A DNA stretch of 38,535 nucleotides from positions 1-38,535 of the forward strand of contig JANXLU010000004.1 of the NCBI GenBank assembly GCA_025354985.1. Reading direction: 5' to 3'. Position numbers and translations under genes: made by a program. Source of the DNA: Chloroflexota bacterium. GTDB taxonomy: Bacteria; Chloroflexota; Anaerolineae; J036; Brachytrichaceae. The notes under the pieces are model-generated. The model saw nothing but the letters and a program-made list of their open reading frames with translations, searched no databases and was not told the origin of the DNA. Shown piece after piece: positions 37,659-38,535 of this stretch (the stretch's first letter is position 1; every line of letters starts with the position of its first letter).

Positions 37659-38405
37659 CTAGTAGCGGATGATTACCGGCGTGCCCATCGGCGCCCAGTT
37701 ATAGAGCACCGAGGCATCATACGTGCCAATGACAATACAGCCAAATGAGGCTGGTCGCCCCAGCAATCCGCCCCACATGGTTTGCCCCCATTTGTTGATC
37801 GGAAGGGCGTGTATGCCATTTTCATACGATCCAACGTCGTATATTCCCATCCAATAGGGCATGCGCAATGACCATAGGCTGGCAAATGCCTCGGGCAACT
37901 TTGTCTTAACGCGGAAGTTGCCGGTTGCAGTGGCTTGCCCGGGCAACCCACTGCTCGCAATCATGGAATATACCTGACGGCCGTCCTGGTAGGCGAACAA
38001 GCGCTGTTTGCCGATGCTGATATATATGGTCTTGCCCGAGTCGGGTGATGCCGAACCAGAAGCGGTGTTGGACTGGCTGGAGGCTGTGCTTGGCCCAGCC
38101 GTGGGCGCGGGTGTGGATACCGCACCACCCGTGCTTGGAATGACGAGTCGCTGTCCGGAATAGATTCGATCAGGATTGCGAATGCCATTCGAGCGCATCA
38201 CACTGGATAGGCTTACGCCGAAGCGCACCGCAATGCCAGACAAGCTGTCTCCCGATCTAATGACATAACCCGAACTTGCAGCAGCTGTTGCCGCATCGGT
38301 AGCTTGTGAATCGACGATGCGAACTGTGGGGCCTTCGGCACTAGCAAGGCTGGGCGTAATACTAAGAACCAGTCCGAGAAGAAGCGTTGTAGCAATGCGT
38401 CGCAT
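37659..38405 (-). CDS. LysM-L,D-transpeptidase (YkuD family)
   Basis: A 248-residue secreted enzyme that makes L,D-crosslinks in peptidoglycan. A signal peptide (MRRIATTLLLGLVLSITPSL) is followed by a LysM domain (47-90), a Ser/Thr-rich linker, and a YkuD domain (about 125-248) starting KTIYISIGKQRLFAY. The catalytic region is H199 in GIHALP and C223 in ASFGCIVIG; the usual SHGC reads SFGC here, with Phe for His. AAAGGA lies 9 nt before the ATG. Upstream lies a 45-bp tandem repeat. Confidence 0.9.
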   Translation of the reverse strand: MRRIATTLLLGLVLSITPSLASAEGPTVRIVDSQATDAATAAASSGYVIRSGDSLSGIAVRFGVSLSSVMRSNGIRNPDRIYSGQRLVIPSTGGAVSTPAPTAGPSTASSQSNTASGSASPDSGKTIYISIGKQRLFAYQDGRQVYSMIASSGLPGQATATGNFRVKTKLPEAFASLWSLRMPYWMGIYDVGSYENGIHALPINKWGQTMWGGLLGRPASFGCIVIGTYDASVLYNWAPMGTPVIIRY

Positions 38406-38418
38406 AGTGCGAAGTCCT

Positions 38419-38508
38419 TTGGTTGTACAGTTTATTGCGCACGATTGAGGTACTAATTATCGCTTGGTTGTACGGTTTATTGCGCACGATTGAGGTACTA
38501 ATTATCGC
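38419..38508. repeat. 45-bp tandem duplication upstream of the L,D-transpeptidase gene
   Basis: Two head-to-tail copies of 45 bp (38419-38463 and 38464-38508) differ by one base (A38429 versus G38474). They lie 14 nt beyond the ATG of the L,D-transpeptidase gene and cover its likely promoter. Each copy contains the core TGCGCACGATTGAGGTAC. The duplication could double an operator or promoter. Confidence 0.9.
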
Positions 38509-38535
38509 TGAGGTGGTTTTTGACCGGTAAACAAG

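Overview
The window looks like chromosome of a Chloroflexota (Chloroflexi) bacterium. The clues are the gene order tuf-trnW-secE-nusG-rplK-rplA, many lipoproteins and membrane-anchored proteins with long Pro/Thr/Ser-rich linkers and LysM domains, DUF3048 and lamin-tail proteins, a DUF2142-like GT-C membrane protein, and small conserved proteins of a kind I associate with this phylum. The phylum call is inference from gene content. I see no rRNA, CRISPR array, prophage, insertion sequence or integrase.

Layout. Positions 1-2740 hold the end of EF-Tu, tRNA-Trp, secE, nusG, rplK and rplA, closed by a strong terminator, so rplJ/rplL do not follow. Positions 2756-6068 hold a small membrane protein, a DinB-like protein, argB and the primary sigma factor, whose promoter is near consensus. 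Positions 6165-12383 carry envelope and surface genes: a zinc-ribbon/lamin-tail protein, a phosphoribosyltransferase, a LysM lipoprotein, a DUF3048 lipoprotein and a large GT-C-like membrane protein. Positions 12438-20533 carry DegV with an archaeal-like DUF112/TctA protein, two divergent aldo/keto reductases, a conserved hypothetical, a Gfo/Idh/MocA oxidoreductase, two small membrane proteins and a PQQ-type sugar dehydrogenase. Positions 20605-25320 are an arginine cluster: argG, a GNAT gene, type 2 argC, and a second argG fused behind an N-acetylglutamate synthase domain. Positions 25339-30735 hold an FTR1 permease, a secreted hypothetical, a PrdB/GrdB-like selenoprotein, an Old Yellow Enzyme, a DUF998 protein and a beta-propeller protein. 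Positions 30796-38405 hold DUF58-MoxR, an SDR and an NTF2-like gene, a permease-TIGR03943-SCO1 operon, a PIG-L deacetylase and a LysM L,D-transpeptidase.

Main points. (1) The gene at 26957-27805 (minus) has an in-frame TGA in the redox motif of the PrdB/GrdB family, and the reading frame and family similarity continue for 84 residues after it. It is best read as selenocysteine, although automatic calling splits it into two ORFs. (2) The ArgA-ArgG fusion at 23386-25320 lies beside a second ArgG of a different subfamily. (3) A 56-bp perfect palindrome contains the stop codons of two convergent genes. (4) At least ten genes that begin transcription units have a -10-like hexamer only 6-9 nt before the start codon and no Shine-Dalgarno sequence, which suggests leaderless transcripts. 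(5) A 40-residue membrane protein gene at 18893-19015 is easily missed.

How the genes work together. ArgA (N-acetylglutamate synthesis), ArgB, ArgC and ArgG cover the first, second, third and seventh steps of arginine synthesis. argD, argF, argH and argJ/argE must lie elsewhere. The LysM, L,D-transpeptidase, DUF3048 and GT-C-like genes point to envelope maintenance. The permease-TIGR03943-SCO1 operon and FTR1 point to metal handling.
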